From Cognatiyoonia koreensis (lineage in GTDB: Bacteria > Pseudomonadota > Alphaproteobacteria > Rhodobacterales > Rhodobacteraceae): 64,000 nt of DNA. The notes beneath the pieces are model-generated. The model ran no database searches, was not told the origin of the DNA, and saw nothing but the letters and a program-made list of their open reading frames with translations. The DNA lies in NCBI RefSeq assembly GCF_900109295.1, contig NZ_FOIZ01000001.1:62001-126000 (forward strand). The letters are read 5' to 3'. Shown piece after piece: positions 52,186 to 60,101 of the stretch (position 1 is its first letter; each line of letters begins with the position of its first letter). The position numbers and the translations under genes are program-made.

Positions 52186-53616
52186 TTACTCCGCAACCAT
52201 GGGTTCAAAGATGGCTGGCGGCAGATCAAAGCCCCACAGCTTGAAGCGATCAGAGAAGGCAGACCGCACACCGGTCGCCGTAAAGTGACCGATGATCTTG
52301 TTGTCTGGTGTCAGGCCGACGCGCTGGTAGCGGAACACTTCCTGCATCGAAATGACGTCGCCTTCCATACCGGTGATTTCCGTGATCGACGTCATGCGAC
52401 GCGAACCATCCTGCAAACGCGATGCCTGCACGATCAGGTTCACAGCGGACGAAATCTGCGAACGGACCGCCTTGATCGGCATTTCAATACCGGCCATCGC
52501 GATCATGTTTTCCAGACGGGACACACCGTCGCGGGCGCTGTTGGCGTGGATTGTGGTCATGGACCCGTCGTGGCCGGTGTTCATGGCCTGCAACATGTCG
52601 ATGACTTCCTCGCCACGCGTTTCACCCACGATGATCCGGTCCGGGCGCATCCGCAGGGCGTTTTTCAAACAGTCACGCTGGGAAACGCCACCTTTGCCTT
52701 CGACGTTGGGCGGGCGGCTTTCCATCCGACCGACGTGAGTCTGCTGGAGCTGAAGTTCGGCCGTATCCTCGATGGTCAGGATGCGTTCGTCATCGTCGAT
52801 AAAGGACGATAGCGCGTTTAGCGTGGTCGTTTTACCCGAACCGGTACCGCCAGAAACGATAACATTCAGGCGCGTCGACACGGCAGCTTGGAGGTATGCG
52901 GCCATTTCTTCGGTGAAGGCCCCGAATTTGACAAGGTCTTCGATCCCAAGCTTGTCTTTCTTGAACTTACGAATGGACACGAGCGATCCGTCAACCGCGA
53001 TGGGTGGTACCATCGCGTTGAAACGCGAACCGTCGGCAAGACGGGCGTCAACGTAAGGGTTGGATTCATCGACGCGGCGACCAACGGCGGACACGATTTT
53101 GTCAATGATGCGCAGCAGGTGCTTTTCGTCTTTGAACGTGATGTCCGTCAGTTGCAGCTTACCGTTGCGTTCCACGAAAATCTGCTGTGGACCGTTCACC
53201 AGAATATCGTTGACGGTGTCGTCTTTCAGAAGCGTTTCAAGCGGGCCCAGGCCCGTGACTTCGAAAAACAGATCCTGACCAAGGGTCGTGCGCTCTTCGC
53301 GGTTCAGCACGATCCCCATGTCATCAAGTGTTTCAGAAGTGATCGCATTGATTTCCTGGCGCAGTTCCGCTTCTGTTGCGGTTTCAAGCGCGGCAAGGTT
53401 CAGGTTGTCCAGCAGCGCTTTGTGCATCTCCAGCTTGATTTCAGCCAAACGCTCCTTGCGCTTTTTGTCGCGGTCCATCGGGGCGGCATCAGCGGCCTTC
53501 TTGGACGATGGCTTCATCAACGACTTGGCCGCTTCGACGGGGGTGTCAGGAACAGCGGCTAGAACCGGCTTGTCGTTGCCTTTCGGCCCTTCGTTCTTTT
53601 TATATTTTGAAAACAT
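52186..53616 (-). CDS. cpaF: Tad pilus motor ATPase CpaF (TadA)
   Basis: A 476-residue secretion ATPase that powers Flp pilus extension and retraction. Walker A is [15 protein letters not shown] near 257-264, the Asp-box and Walker B region include [21 protein letters not shown] and [24 protein letters not shown], and the His-box is [14 protein letters not shown]. The N-terminal 100 residues are the usual variable charged region (Lys-rich, [13 protein letters not shown]). It follows cpaE by 12 bases. Confidence 0.97.
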   Translation of the reverse strand: MFSKYKKNEGPKGNDKPVLAAVPDTPVEAAKSLMKPSSKKAADAAPMDRDKKRKERLAEIKLEMHKALLDNLNLAALETATEAELRQEINAITSETLDDMGIVLNREERTTLGQDLFFEVTGLGPLETLLKDDTVNDILVNGPQQIFVERNGKLQLTDITFKDEKHLLRIIDKIVSAVGRRVDESNPYVDARLADGSRFNAMVPPIAVDGSLVSIRKFKKDKLGIEDLVKFGAFTEEMAAYLQAAVSTRLNVIVSGGTGSGKTTTLNALSSFIDDDERILTIEDTAELQLQQTHVGRMESRPPNVEGKGGVSQRDCLKNALRMRPDRIIVGETRGEEVIDMLQAMNTGHDGSMTTIHANSARDGVSRLENMIAMAGIEMPIKAVRSQISSAVNLIVQASRLQDGSRRMTSITEITGMEGDVISMQEVFRYQRVGLTPDNKIIGHFTATGVRSAFSDRFKLWGFDLPPAIFEPMVAE

Positions 53617-53628
53617 GCGTTTACCTCT

Positions 53629-54870
53629 TTACCCGCGGGCTTCTGCTTCTTGGTTCACGGCGTGAACTGACGCAGCGAGTTTTACGATTTCTTTGCGCAT
53701 CGGGTTCTTTGGAATTCCCTCTGCCATTGGCACACCATGATCGGAATTCTGGCCGACGACCTTGCCGCCATCAGGCAGCAGGACTTCAATCGATATGCCA
53801 AGACTTTCGGCCAGACGCTTGACGCGGCTCTTGCCGTTCAGATCGGTGAACCCGGGCGCGCGGTTCAGCACGAAACGCAGCTTGTCGAATGGCAGGTCTT
53901 CGGACTGCAACGCGCGCTTCAGGCGCAGCGTGTTCTGGGCAGACCGCATATCCAGTTCAAGCGTCGCGAAATAGACGTGCGCGGCCTCAAGAACGGTTTG
54001 CGACCATTCGACCATCGTTGATGGCATATCAATCACGACATAATCAAAGTTGGTGCGCGCCGTTTCCAGAACGCGGCTGATGTCTTCGGGAGAAACCAGA
54101 TCAAGCGGGATCATATCGGTGGGCGAGGTCAGCACGCTCAGCTTTTGTTCGTAGGATAGCAACGCCTGCATGAAGGATTCATTGTCCATCGCTTCGGTGT
54201 CGGACAGCATTTCCAGCACGGTTTCGCGACGCGGCAGATCAAGAGCGGTCGCGGTAGATCCGAACTGGAAATCAAGGTCCAGCAGGCAGACGCGGGGTCC
54301 GTCGTCTTTCTCGATATTGGCAAGTTCCCATGCCAGGTTGACTGCCAGTGTCGTCGCCCCTGTGCCGCCGGCCATGCCGTGAACGGCAATCAAGACGCCC
54401 TCGCGGTCGCCTGTGGCTTTCAACTGGTTCTGGTGATCTGGGGAAACCGGTACTTCCTCGATCGGGGTCAGAACCCGTTCGATCGCATTTGCCAGTTCAT
54501 CCTCTGGCAGCGGGTAGGGGACGAATTCGTCGCCACCTTCGCGCAACAACTGGTGCAGGGCAGACGGGCTGACGTCTTCCGTGATCAGGATGACCTTGAT
54601 TTTCTTCGCTTTTGCCGCCGAAATGATGGATTTGATCTGGTCGAGGTTGGCCTCGTCTTCGTGATCCATCGCGATGGCAAAGAATTCCAATGTGCGAGAG
54701 TCGGGTTGCTGCAGGAACGGCAAGGCATCGTCAAAGCTCAGATCGCCCCAGGTTTCACCAAGGGCGGCTTCCATATCTTCGATCAACAGATCAAAGTTCT
54801 GCACGTCGCGGCTGATTGTGCACGCAACAATCGGTTGCGGTTCATTCTTTACTGCAGCGTTACTACTCAT
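53629..54870 (-). CDS. cpaE: Tad pilus localisation ATPase CpaE (TadZ)
   Basis: A 413-residue protein with an atypical receiver-like N-domain (about 1-135, LLIEDMEAALGETWGDLSFD and ILITEDVSPSALHQLLREGG) and a ParA/MinD-type C-domain. The deviant P-loop reads GMAGGTGATTLAVNLA, lacking the second lysine, as in known CpaE/TadZ proteins. The LDLDFQFGSTATALDL and VIDMPSTMVEWSQ blocks follow. TadZ localises the pilus apparatus to a cell pole and recruits the motor. A terminator and 279 bases separate it from ompA upstream, so it heads a transcript of cpaE to cpaA. Confidence 0.95.
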   Translation of the reverse strand: MSSNAAVKNEPQPIVACTISRDVQNFDLLIEDMEAALGETWGDLSFDDALPFLQQPDSRTLEFFAIAMDHEDEANLDQIKSIISAAKAKKIKVILITEDVSPSALHQLLREGGDEFVPYPLPEDELANAIERVLTPIEEVPVSPDHQNQLKATGDREGVLIAVHGMAGGTGATTLAVNLAWELANIEKDDGPRVCLLDLDFQFGSTATALDLPRRETVLEMLSDTEAMDNESFMQALLSYEQKLSVLTSPTDMIPLDLVSPEDISRVLETARTNFDYVVIDMPSTMVEWSQTVLEAAHVYFATLELDMRSAQNTLRLKRALQSEDLPFDKLRFVLNRAPGFTDLNGKSRVKRLAESLGISIEVLLPDGGKVVGQNSDHGVPMAEGIPKNPMRKEIVKLAASVHAVNQEAEARG

Positions 54871-55074
54871 GGCCTAACGTCCTTGTCATTGCGGGCGCAG
54901 GCGAAGATATGTGCAAAGGGTAAATTCCCCGTCACCAGTATCGTCGTCTACCCCATTCCGCACGGTTTCAGCGCACGGAACGATCCCATTGAGGGGAATA
55001 TCAAAGACAATCGTGACGGAAATTGGACCAAATCATCGCCATTGTGCGGTATCTCGCGACGATAGCGGTGTTTC

Positions 55075-55114
55075 AAAAAGAATGTTGACGCCAACCGGGG
55101 GGGCTGGCGTCAAC
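55075..55114 (-). terminator. Terminator after the Tad OmpA-like gene
   Basis: A 10-bp perfect stem (GTTGACGCCA at 55084-55093 with TGGCGTCAAC at 55105-55114) and 11-base loop, followed on the minus strand by ATTCTTTTTG. It lies 36 bases after the OmpA-like gene and separates it from cpaE. Plus-strand sequence also has a short T run, so it may act in both directions. Confidence 0.75.
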
Positions 55115-55149
55115 GTTTTCGTGTGACAGTTTACTTTGTTTTAAGGGCC

Positions 55150-55827
55150 TTACTGGCCGCCGCTTCCGCCGCTGTTTCCGCCAGCTGCAGACCCGACAGG
55201 GGTCACGGCTGCGGGTGGCACGGCGCTGGCGACATATTCGCGGAAGATGACTTCAGCGTATTTGCCGTTCAGCACGGTCGGATGGTTTTCAACAAAGCCG
55301 GAAACCTCGGTGACGGCGCGACGGTTGCGCATCTCCGGTGCTTGCGTGTTGACGACCGGACGCGTCTCACCGAATGAGGCGATTGCCTCCAGTCGGCTGC
55401 GGCTGATCCCCTGGCTGACAAGGTAGCCGACCGCGGTCTGTGCACGGCGCAGACCAAGACGCTGGTTGTAGGCGTTTGAACCCACGGCGTCGGCATGGCC
55501 GAAGACCTTGAAGCGGACTTCCGGGAACTGCTTGATCCACGCGGCCTGCTGGGCCAGTGTTGCTTGTCCCGCAGCTGTCAACTGACTGGAATTAAACTCA
55601 AAAGTGATCGTATCGTCCACTTCAGAAGTAAAACGCCGCTGAAGGTTGATAGTATAGCTGGACTGCCCACTTTGAACCAACATGTTGTTCATTGTGGCGT
55701 TGCCAAAATCACCCCGGTCTACCTGTGCACCCGCTTCCTTGTAGAAGGTGCCATTGGGGTCGATGACGCTGTTTGCACACCCGGCCAGAAGGCCTGTCGC
55801 GATGGTCGCTGTGATGATGAATTTCAT
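55150..55827 (-). CDS. OmpA-family lipoprotein of the Tad locus
   Basis: A 225-residue lipoprotein with lipobox cysteine C17 (LLAGCANS). The OmpA-like domain (about 75-175) contains DTITFEFNSSQLTAAGQATL, VFGHADAVGSNAYNQRLGLRRA and NRRAVTEV, which bind peptidoglycan in related proteins. The Gly/Ser/Pro-rich C-terminal tail (about 195-225) is unusual for Pal-type proteins. It lies between cpaC and cpaE, the place where many Tad loci have the CpaD lipoprotein, and may replace its role (inference). The start at 55827 is preferred over one five codons upstream by the signal-peptide pattern. Confidence 0.88.
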   Translation of the reverse strand: MKFIITATIATGLLAGCANSVIDPNGTFYKEAGAQVDRGDFGNATMNNMLVQSGQSSYTINLQRRFTSEVDDTITFEFNSSQLTAAGQATLAQQAAWIKQFPEVRFKVFGHADAVGSNAYNQRLGLRRAQTAVGYLVSQGISRSRLEAIASFGETRPVVNTQAPEMRNRRAVTEVSGFVENHPTVLNGKYAEVIFREYVASAVPPAAVTPVGSAAGGNSGGSGGQ

Positions 55828-55842
55828 TGTCTTAGCTCCCAA

Positions 55843-57270
55843 TCATTCGTCAAGGACATAGCCGTAGGACCCTGAAAAGTCCTGGCGTGCGATTTCACCG
55901 GCTCCACCTTGTGTTGGCGCTTCGTCAGCGGCGACACGGCCAAAGAGGAAAAGATCACGTTCGGTTGGTGGCTGGACACGGTCCGTTGGCAAGGCAAGGG
56001 CTTCGCCGCGGGTCGGTGTGACCAGATGCGGTGTGATGATGATAACCAGTTCTGTCTGCTCGCGCTGGTATTCAGCAGAGCGGAACAGCGCACCGAGGAC
56101 GGGCACATCGCCGATCCATGGCACCTGGCCGTTGATGTCCTGGAAGTCGTCGGACAGCAGACCTGCAATCGCAAAGCTTTCACCGTCGCGCATTTCGACA
56201 GTTGTCGATGTTTCGCGGCGCTTGAAGCCGTTGACAGCAAAGCCTGACTGGGTGACGGCGACACTTGGGTCGATGGACGAAACGGCAGCGGCCAGTTCCA
56301 CATTTATGATGTCACCATCAACAACACGTGGGACAAAGTTCAGCTCGACACCGAAAGGTTTGAATTCAACCGTTGTGCGGCCTTCTTCCTGTACGACAGG
56401 AACGGGATATTCACCGCCTGCAAGGAATTTGGCTTCCTGACCGCTCAGGGCTGTCAGGTTTGGTTCAGCCAGCGTGCGGACAACACCGCGCGTTTCAAGG
56501 GCTTCGAGCAGGATACCGACTTCGACGGCTCCGGCGTTGAAACCAAAGAGCATTGCACCGTTAGCGTCACCGGATCCCAATGTTCCGGCAGAAACGCCTG
56601 CGTTTGCCCCGGCTGCTGTGGCCAGCGTGTTACCACCGCCCAGAACACCCAGATCACCGCCCAATGTGGTGCCCTGCAAGGCGATCGAGGAGGACAGGGA
56701 CTTGCGGACCGACCGCTGCATCTCTGCAAAACGGACTTTCAGCATGACCTGCTGTGTGCCGCCAACGCTCATCAGGTTGGATACACGCTCCGGTGCATAA
56801 CGCTCAGCCAGTTCAAGGGCGCGGTCCAGACGGGCGGTAGAAGAAACCGTGCCTGACAGGACGATGCCGTTGTTGGCTGTGCGCACTTCAATGTGCTCAC
56901 CGGGAAGGATTTGCTCCAGACGCTCTTTGAATTCGGTAATGTCTGGTGTGACGTGGACTTCCACATTCGTGATCAGGCGACCGTCTGCGCCCAGAAGGGT
57001 CAGTGTCGTACGGCCGGGTTCCTGACCCAGAACATAAATTGTCCGATCGGAAATGGACGAAATGTCGGCGATGCCAGAGTTGGCGACCGAAAGTTCCGCG
57101 TAAGGTGTGTCTGTCTCGACAACAACAGCCCGGTTCATCGGGATGTTGAGCACACCCGAAGGTGCGCCGCGCATGACGCGCAGTGTTTCAGCCGTGACTG
57201 ACGCAGGAACGCTAGTCAAAGCAAGTGTTAAGCCGGCAAGCGCCGCCTTGATTATCGTTTTATATGTCAT
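55843..57270 (-). CDS. cpaC: Tad pilus secretin CpaC (RcpA)
   Basis: A 475-residue outer-membrane secretin forming the pilus exit channel. A signal peptide ends near residue 27. The N-terminal pilus/BON-type domains (about 30-170) include NSGIADISSISDRTIYVLGQ and LEQILPGEHIEVRTANNGI. The secretin domain (about 180-440) has GVVRTLAEPNLTALSGQEAKFLAGGEYPVP, PFGVELNFVPRVVDGDIINVELA and PWIGDVPVLGALFRS. A gap with a terminator separates it from cpaB upstream, and ompA follows 15 bases after its stop. Confidence 0.96.
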   Translation of the reverse strand: MTYKTIIKAALAGLTLALTSVPASVTAETLRVMRGAPSGVLNIPMNRAVVVETDTPYAELSVANSGIADISSISDRTIYVLGQEPGRTTLTLLGADGRLITNVEVHVTPDITEFKERLEQILPGEHIEVRTANNGIVLSGTVSSTARLDRALELAERYAPERVSNLMSVGGTQQVMLKVRFAEMQRSVRKSLSSSIALQGTTLGGDLGVLGGGNTLATAAGANAGVSAGTLGSGDANGAMLFGFNAGAVEVGILLEALETRGVVRTLAEPNLTALSGQEAKFLAGGEYPVPVVQEEGRTTVEFKPFGVELNFVPRVVDGDIINVELAAAVSSIDPSVAVTQSGFAVNGFKRRETSTTVEMRDGESFAIAGLLSDDFQDINGQVPWIGDVPVLGALFRSAEYQREQTELVIIITPHLVTPTRGEALALPTDRVQPPTERDLFLFGRVAADEAPTQGGAGEIARQDFSGSYGYVLDE

Positions 57271-57420
57271 TGTGACCTGCCTCTCCGATCACGGTTTATT
57301 GTGGAAATTATTTTCCATCATTACCGGTGAAGATGACCGAGGTGCTGAATCATTGCAAGAATCAATGCTTTGGACTGTTGCCTTCATGTGGACAACTGGC
57401 AACACGCCCCACATATGCCC

Positions 57421-57455
57421 ATAAAAAAACGCGCTTCAGCTACATGAAGCGCGTT
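57421..57455 (-). terminator. Rho-independent terminator after cpaB
   Basis: An 11-bp perfect stem (AACGCGCTTCA at 57428-57438 with TGAAGCGCGTT at 57445-57455) and 6-base loop, followed on the minus strand by seven T. It lies 20 bases past the cpaB stop. It separates cpaB from cpaC, so part of the transcripts from the pilin side should end here. Confidence 0.88.
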
Positions 57456-57475
57456 CTAATTGGCTTTACGTCACC

Positions 57476-58339
57476 TTAATTGGTGCAGGGGATCGGTGTT
57501 TCGACAACTTGCGCACCGCGACGCTCGCGTGTTGTGCAGATTTCGGCAGGTGCTGGTGCCGCAATGGGTGCGGGGGCGGCTTCTTCTTCGATGCCAAGCA
57601 TGCTGCCGGTATCGACCTGCGTGGCAGAAGCAATCGACTCGTCACCTTTTCCAAGAAGCGACAGGGTCAACTTGCCGCTGGCCTGGGCCTGCGTCAATGT
57701 CGCGACGTCCTGCGGGTCGACCTGAACCGTGACGGTGCGGGCGATTTCGCCTTCAGCGCGGTTGATGTCGGATGATCCGTCAATCGCGATAACCTCGACG
57801 TTTGTTTCGATCAGGCGAGTCAGCTCACCGTTGTTGCCACGGGAATTCGGCGGTGTGCCGGTCCAGTAGATATCGACGCGGTCGCTGGGCCGGATCAGAC
57901 CGGACACACCTGTCGACAGGTTCACGTTGATTGCAAATGCGCGCATGCCGGGGGACAGGCGGGTTGTGATGCCGGCATCTTCACCCGGATCGGTCACCTT
58001 GACCTGTGTGATCGCTTCGTTCGGTTCCATGGCGCGAAGCACGACGCGCGACACGTCTATACCTTGGGGGAAAAGCTCTTCCTGAGAGACGAAGACGCCC
58101 TCCGGCAGGAATTCCTGCGTGTACTTGATCAACTGCACATCTTCGGCAGTCAGTCGTTCGCCGTAACCGATCGAACGGTTTACAGCATAAATTTCAGTTG
58201 TCGGAACAATCGCCTGTGCTTTCGCAGCTTGCTGTTCAAGCAAAGTCTGCTGGGCTGCAAAATGACCTTTCACCATATAGACGGCAAAACCTGCAAGCCC
58301 CATGCCAACGACGAGAACCAATCCAAATATCGCGCGCAT
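57476..58339 (-). CDS. cpaB: Tad pilus assembly protein CpaB (RcpC)
   Basis: A 287-residue protein with an N-terminal membrane anchor (about 3-24, IFGLVLVVGMGLAGFAVYMV) and a periplasmic part. A SAF-like domain (about 55-130) contains VNRSIGYGERLTAEDVQLIKY and VVLRAMEPNEAITQVKV, and the RcpC domain follows with PGMRAFAINVNLSTGVSGLIRPSDRVDIYWTG. A C-terminal cysteine pair is visible (ICTTRERRG, IPCTN). CpaB is required for pilus assembly around the secretin. It starts 84 bases after the first pilin gene and ends before a terminator. Confidence 0.94.
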   Translation of the reverse strand: MRAIFGLVLVVGMGLAGFAVYMVKGHFAAQQTLLEQQAAKAQAIVPTTEIYAVNRSIGYGERLTAEDVQLIKYTQEFLPEGVFVSQEELFPQGIDVSRVVLRAMEPNEAITQVKVTDPGEDAGITTRLSPGMRAFAINVNLSTGVSGLIRPSDRVDIYWTGTPPNSRGNNGELTRLIETNVEVIAIDGSSDINRAEGEIARTVTVQVDPQDVATLTQAQASGKLTLSLLGKGDESIASATQVDTGSMLGIEEEAAPAPIAAPAPAEICTTRERRGAQVVETPIPCTN

Positions 58340-58422
58340 TTGTCGTACCTCGATTTCTCATTTTATCTACAGCCGCCTTTTTGACGGTCAGTTGTTTGCA
58401 GGCGTAACCCGCAGTTCGTTAA

Positions 58423-58602
58423 TTACGGAGTGACCTGTGCAGAGATATTGGCACCGATGGTGTCACCGGCTGCAATGGTCGTGTCACGCAGGCCGTAGCC
58501 CAGCGTTGCTGCGAATAGAACGATCGCGGCAGTGATTACGACCCAGTCGACCGTAACAGCGCCTTCTTCTTTCCGGCGGAATTTATTCAGGAACGACCAC
58601 AT
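58423..58602 (-). CDS. flp: Flp-type pilin, divergent copy
   Basis: A 59-residue prepilin too short for automatic calls. It starts MWSFLNKFRRKEEG and has the predicted cleavage after G14, then AVTVDWVVITAAIVLFA, a hydrophobic spine, and ends ISAQVTP. The leader charge and the G/AVTVDW junction fit prepilin peptidase processing. GGAG precedes the ATG by nine bases. It shares ends and processing site with the two other pilins, but its middle is different (TLGYGLRDTTIAAG). It sits 83 bases upstream of cpaB on the same strand. Confidence 0.88.
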   Translation of the reverse strand: MWSFLNKFRRKEEGAVTVDWVVITAAIVLFAATLGYGLRDTTIAAGDTIGANISAQVTP

Positions 58603-58714
58603 ACACGGTACTCCGATACAATAGTAGGTTTCGTGGATCTTGGATAAGAGGACAGTATGGCCTGATGATGGCAGGCATGCGGTATTTTACTGGTCCAAAT
58701 CCTAAGGAATCCTC

Positions 58715-58753
58715 AAGAAAAAGGGGCTGCGGACCGAAATGGTGCGCAGCCCC
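58715..58753 (-). terminator. Terminator after pilin gene at 58778
   Basis: A 9-bp stem (GGGGCTGCG at 58723-58731 with CGCAGCCCC at 58745-58753) followed on the minus strand by a run of five T. It ends the transcript of the upstream pilin gene about 25 bases after its stop. Confidence 0.8.
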
Positions 58754-58777
58754 CCATTACGTCAGATCAGATCGATC

Positions 58778-58957
58778 TTATGGAGTAACCTGAGCTGTCA
58801 GGTCAGCACCAACGTCAGTTGCCAGGTCGGTTGCGCCTGTCTTGACGGAAGTACCTACAACGAGGCCCAGAGCCACGATAGCAGCTGTCAGAACAACCCA
58901 GTCAACTGTGACTGCGCCGTCTTCGTCGTTGCGGAAGTTTTTGATAAAGTTAAGCAT
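58778..58957 (-). CDS. flp: Flp-type pilin
   Basis: A 59-residue prepilin starting MLNFIKNFRNDEDG, with cleavage predicted after G14 and the spine AVTVDWVVLTAAIVALGLV. It ends LTAQVTP. The protein is identical to that of the gene at 59563, and the nucleotide sequences differ by only one silent base of 180. A strong ribosome binding site, GAGGAGGG, lies at a good distance, and the gene has its own terminator, consistent with very high expression as the major pilin. The Glu and Tyr at +5/+6 of typical Flp pilins are Asp and Trp here. Confidence 0.93.
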   Translation of the reverse strand: MLNFIKNFRNDEDGAVTVDWVVLTAAIVALGLVVGTSVKTGATDLATDVGADLTAQVTP

Positions 58958-59015
58958 GTGTTTCCCTCCTCAGGGTATTTAGCGTTTCAGTGTTACCAAG
59001 CGATGTGCGTGTGAC

Positions 59016-59047
59016 CCGGCCTCTTATTGGGTCGCATCCCGCTTTGG
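59016..59047 (-). promoter_or_regulatory. Conserved block upstream of pilin gene at 58778
   Basis: 32 bases that match the block at 59813-59844 upstream of the other pilin at 28 of 32 positions, starting about 60 bases before the ATG. On the minus strand it reads CCAAAGCGGG then CCAATAAGAGGCCGG. Conserved blocks outside the coding region suggest a shared promoter, but they may simply be left from the duplication. Confidence 0.5.
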
Positions 59048-59244
59048 TTAAGAAAGTTTTGCAGTTGAATTGGGGCGGGAATGCGGCACAATTCGCCCAT
59101 TTTTAGGGGTTTGGGGCAGGTTGGGTGCAACAGACTGTTTCCTGAAATGACCATCGAACGGCATCCAAGTACTGATTCTGAAACAAAACTGGCCACCCTC
59201 AAGCTGTTAAGCACGACCTTGATTTCCTGGAGTTTGAGGTTGTC

Positions 59245-59425
59245 CTAGGGTGTGATCTGCGCGCTCAGGTCTGCGCCGATACTCGGTGGCGGGGGCTGTC
59301 GCACCGTTCATTGTGGCGTCGCCGATCAGAACGCCCAGCAGAACATGTGGTGCTGCCAGTACGACCCAGTCCACCGCGACTGCACCATCTTCATCTCTTT
59401 GGAAGCTCGTCAAATAGGTCCACAA
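59245..59425 (-). pseudogene. Frameshifted Flp pilin remnant
   Basis: A 181-base sequence between two intact pilin genes. The first frame gives WTYLTSFQRDEDGAVAVDW and VVLAAPHVLLGVLIG, clearly a pilin. In the next frame the end reads SIGADLSAQITP before a TAG, matching the pilin C-terminus DVGADLTAQVTP. Intact copies are 180 bases, so there is exactly one extra base, inside GCCACCGAGTATCGG. The first codon is TTG where the others have ATG, and no ribosome binding site precedes it. Pro-His replaces residues in the hydrophobic spine. It is a decayed pilin gene; a sequencing error could explain the frameshift but not the other changes. Confidence 0.85.
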
Positions 59426-59497
59426 GACATGACGCTCTGGTTGTTGTGATCTACTTGCCGATTGGGCACGTTACATTGCGCCATGTGCCATACGCAT

Positions 59498-59531
59498 AGA
59501 AAAAGGGCCGCGCCGCTTGCGCGACGCGACC
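59498..59531 (-). terminator. Terminator after pilin gene at 59563
   Basis: An 11-bp stem (GGCCGCGCCGC at 59506-59516 with GCGACGCGACC at 59521-59531, two G-U pairs on the minus strand) with a four-base loop reading GCAA on that strand, followed by a T run. It lies about 31 bases after the pilin stop. Confidence 0.8.
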
Positions 59532-59562
59532 TATATATCTGCGACCGTTAGGTCAAATCAGA

Positions 59563-59742
59563 TTATGGAGTAACCTGAGCTGTCAGGTCAGCGCCAACGT
59601 CAGTTGCCAGGTCGGTTGCGCCTGTCTTGACGGAAGTACCTACAACGAGGCCCAGAGCCACGATAGCAGCTGTCAGAACAACCCAGTCAACTGTGACTGC
59701 GCCGTCTTCGTCGTTGCGGAAGTTTTTGATAAAGTTAAGCAT
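59563..59742 (-). CDS. flp: Flp-type pilin, duplicate
   Basis: A 59-residue prepilin with the same amino acid sequence as the pilin at 58778. GAGGAGGG precedes the ATG and an efficient terminator follows. It is the first gene of the pilin set on the minus strand, 359 bases from the lytic transglycosylase gene on the other strand. Near-identity of the gene contrasts with divergence of much of the flanking DNA, suggesting recent duplication or gene conversion. Confidence 0.93.
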   Translation of the reverse strand: MLNFIKNFRNDEDGAVTVDWVVLTAAIVALGLVVGTSVKTGATDLATDVGADLTAQVTP

Positions 59743-60101
59743 GTGATTTCCCTCCTCAGGGTTTCGCTAGTGTTCAAGTAGTCCTAGGCAGATCATCTCG
59801 GGCCGGCCTCTTATTGGCTCGATCCCCGCTTTGGATGACTATGTTTTGGCCCTTGAATGCGGCGCGAATGGGACCCGATTGGTGCCATTTTACGGGTTCT
59901 TCATTTTCTCCGGCACAAAAATGTAATCACTTGTAATTATTGAATAAAAAAGTTGAATCAGTTGGATTTGAGTGATTGCACCGTTGCCGTTTTGCGTCCA
60001 ATCAAATCCATTTCATTTGATTGTTCTCGTTTCGCTTTGGAATGCGCCACAAAGATGCGATTCAATCTGTAATCAAAAATACCGTTGAGGCGGGCAAAAA
60101 A
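59743..60101. other. Divergent intergenic region, pilin / lytic transglycosylase
   Basis: 359 bases without a gene, AT-rich in the part 59880-60080. It should hold the promoter of the pilin gene on the minus strand (conserved block at 59813-59844) and that of the transglycosylase gene on the plus strand. No further element could be assigned. Confidence 0.55.
59813..59844 (-). promoter_or_regulatory. Conserved block upstream of pilin gene at 59563
   Basis: The counterpart of the block at 59016-59047, 28 of 32 bases identical, about 71 bases before the ATG on the minus strand. It contains CCAATAAGAGGCCGG. A promoter is likely in or near this block, but no consensus -35 element was seen. Confidence 0.5.

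Noticed and set aside
51685..52812. A 375-codon open frame opposite tadB and cpaF
   Set aside because: It crosses two real genes on the other strand and is rich in His, Arg and Asp without a domain.
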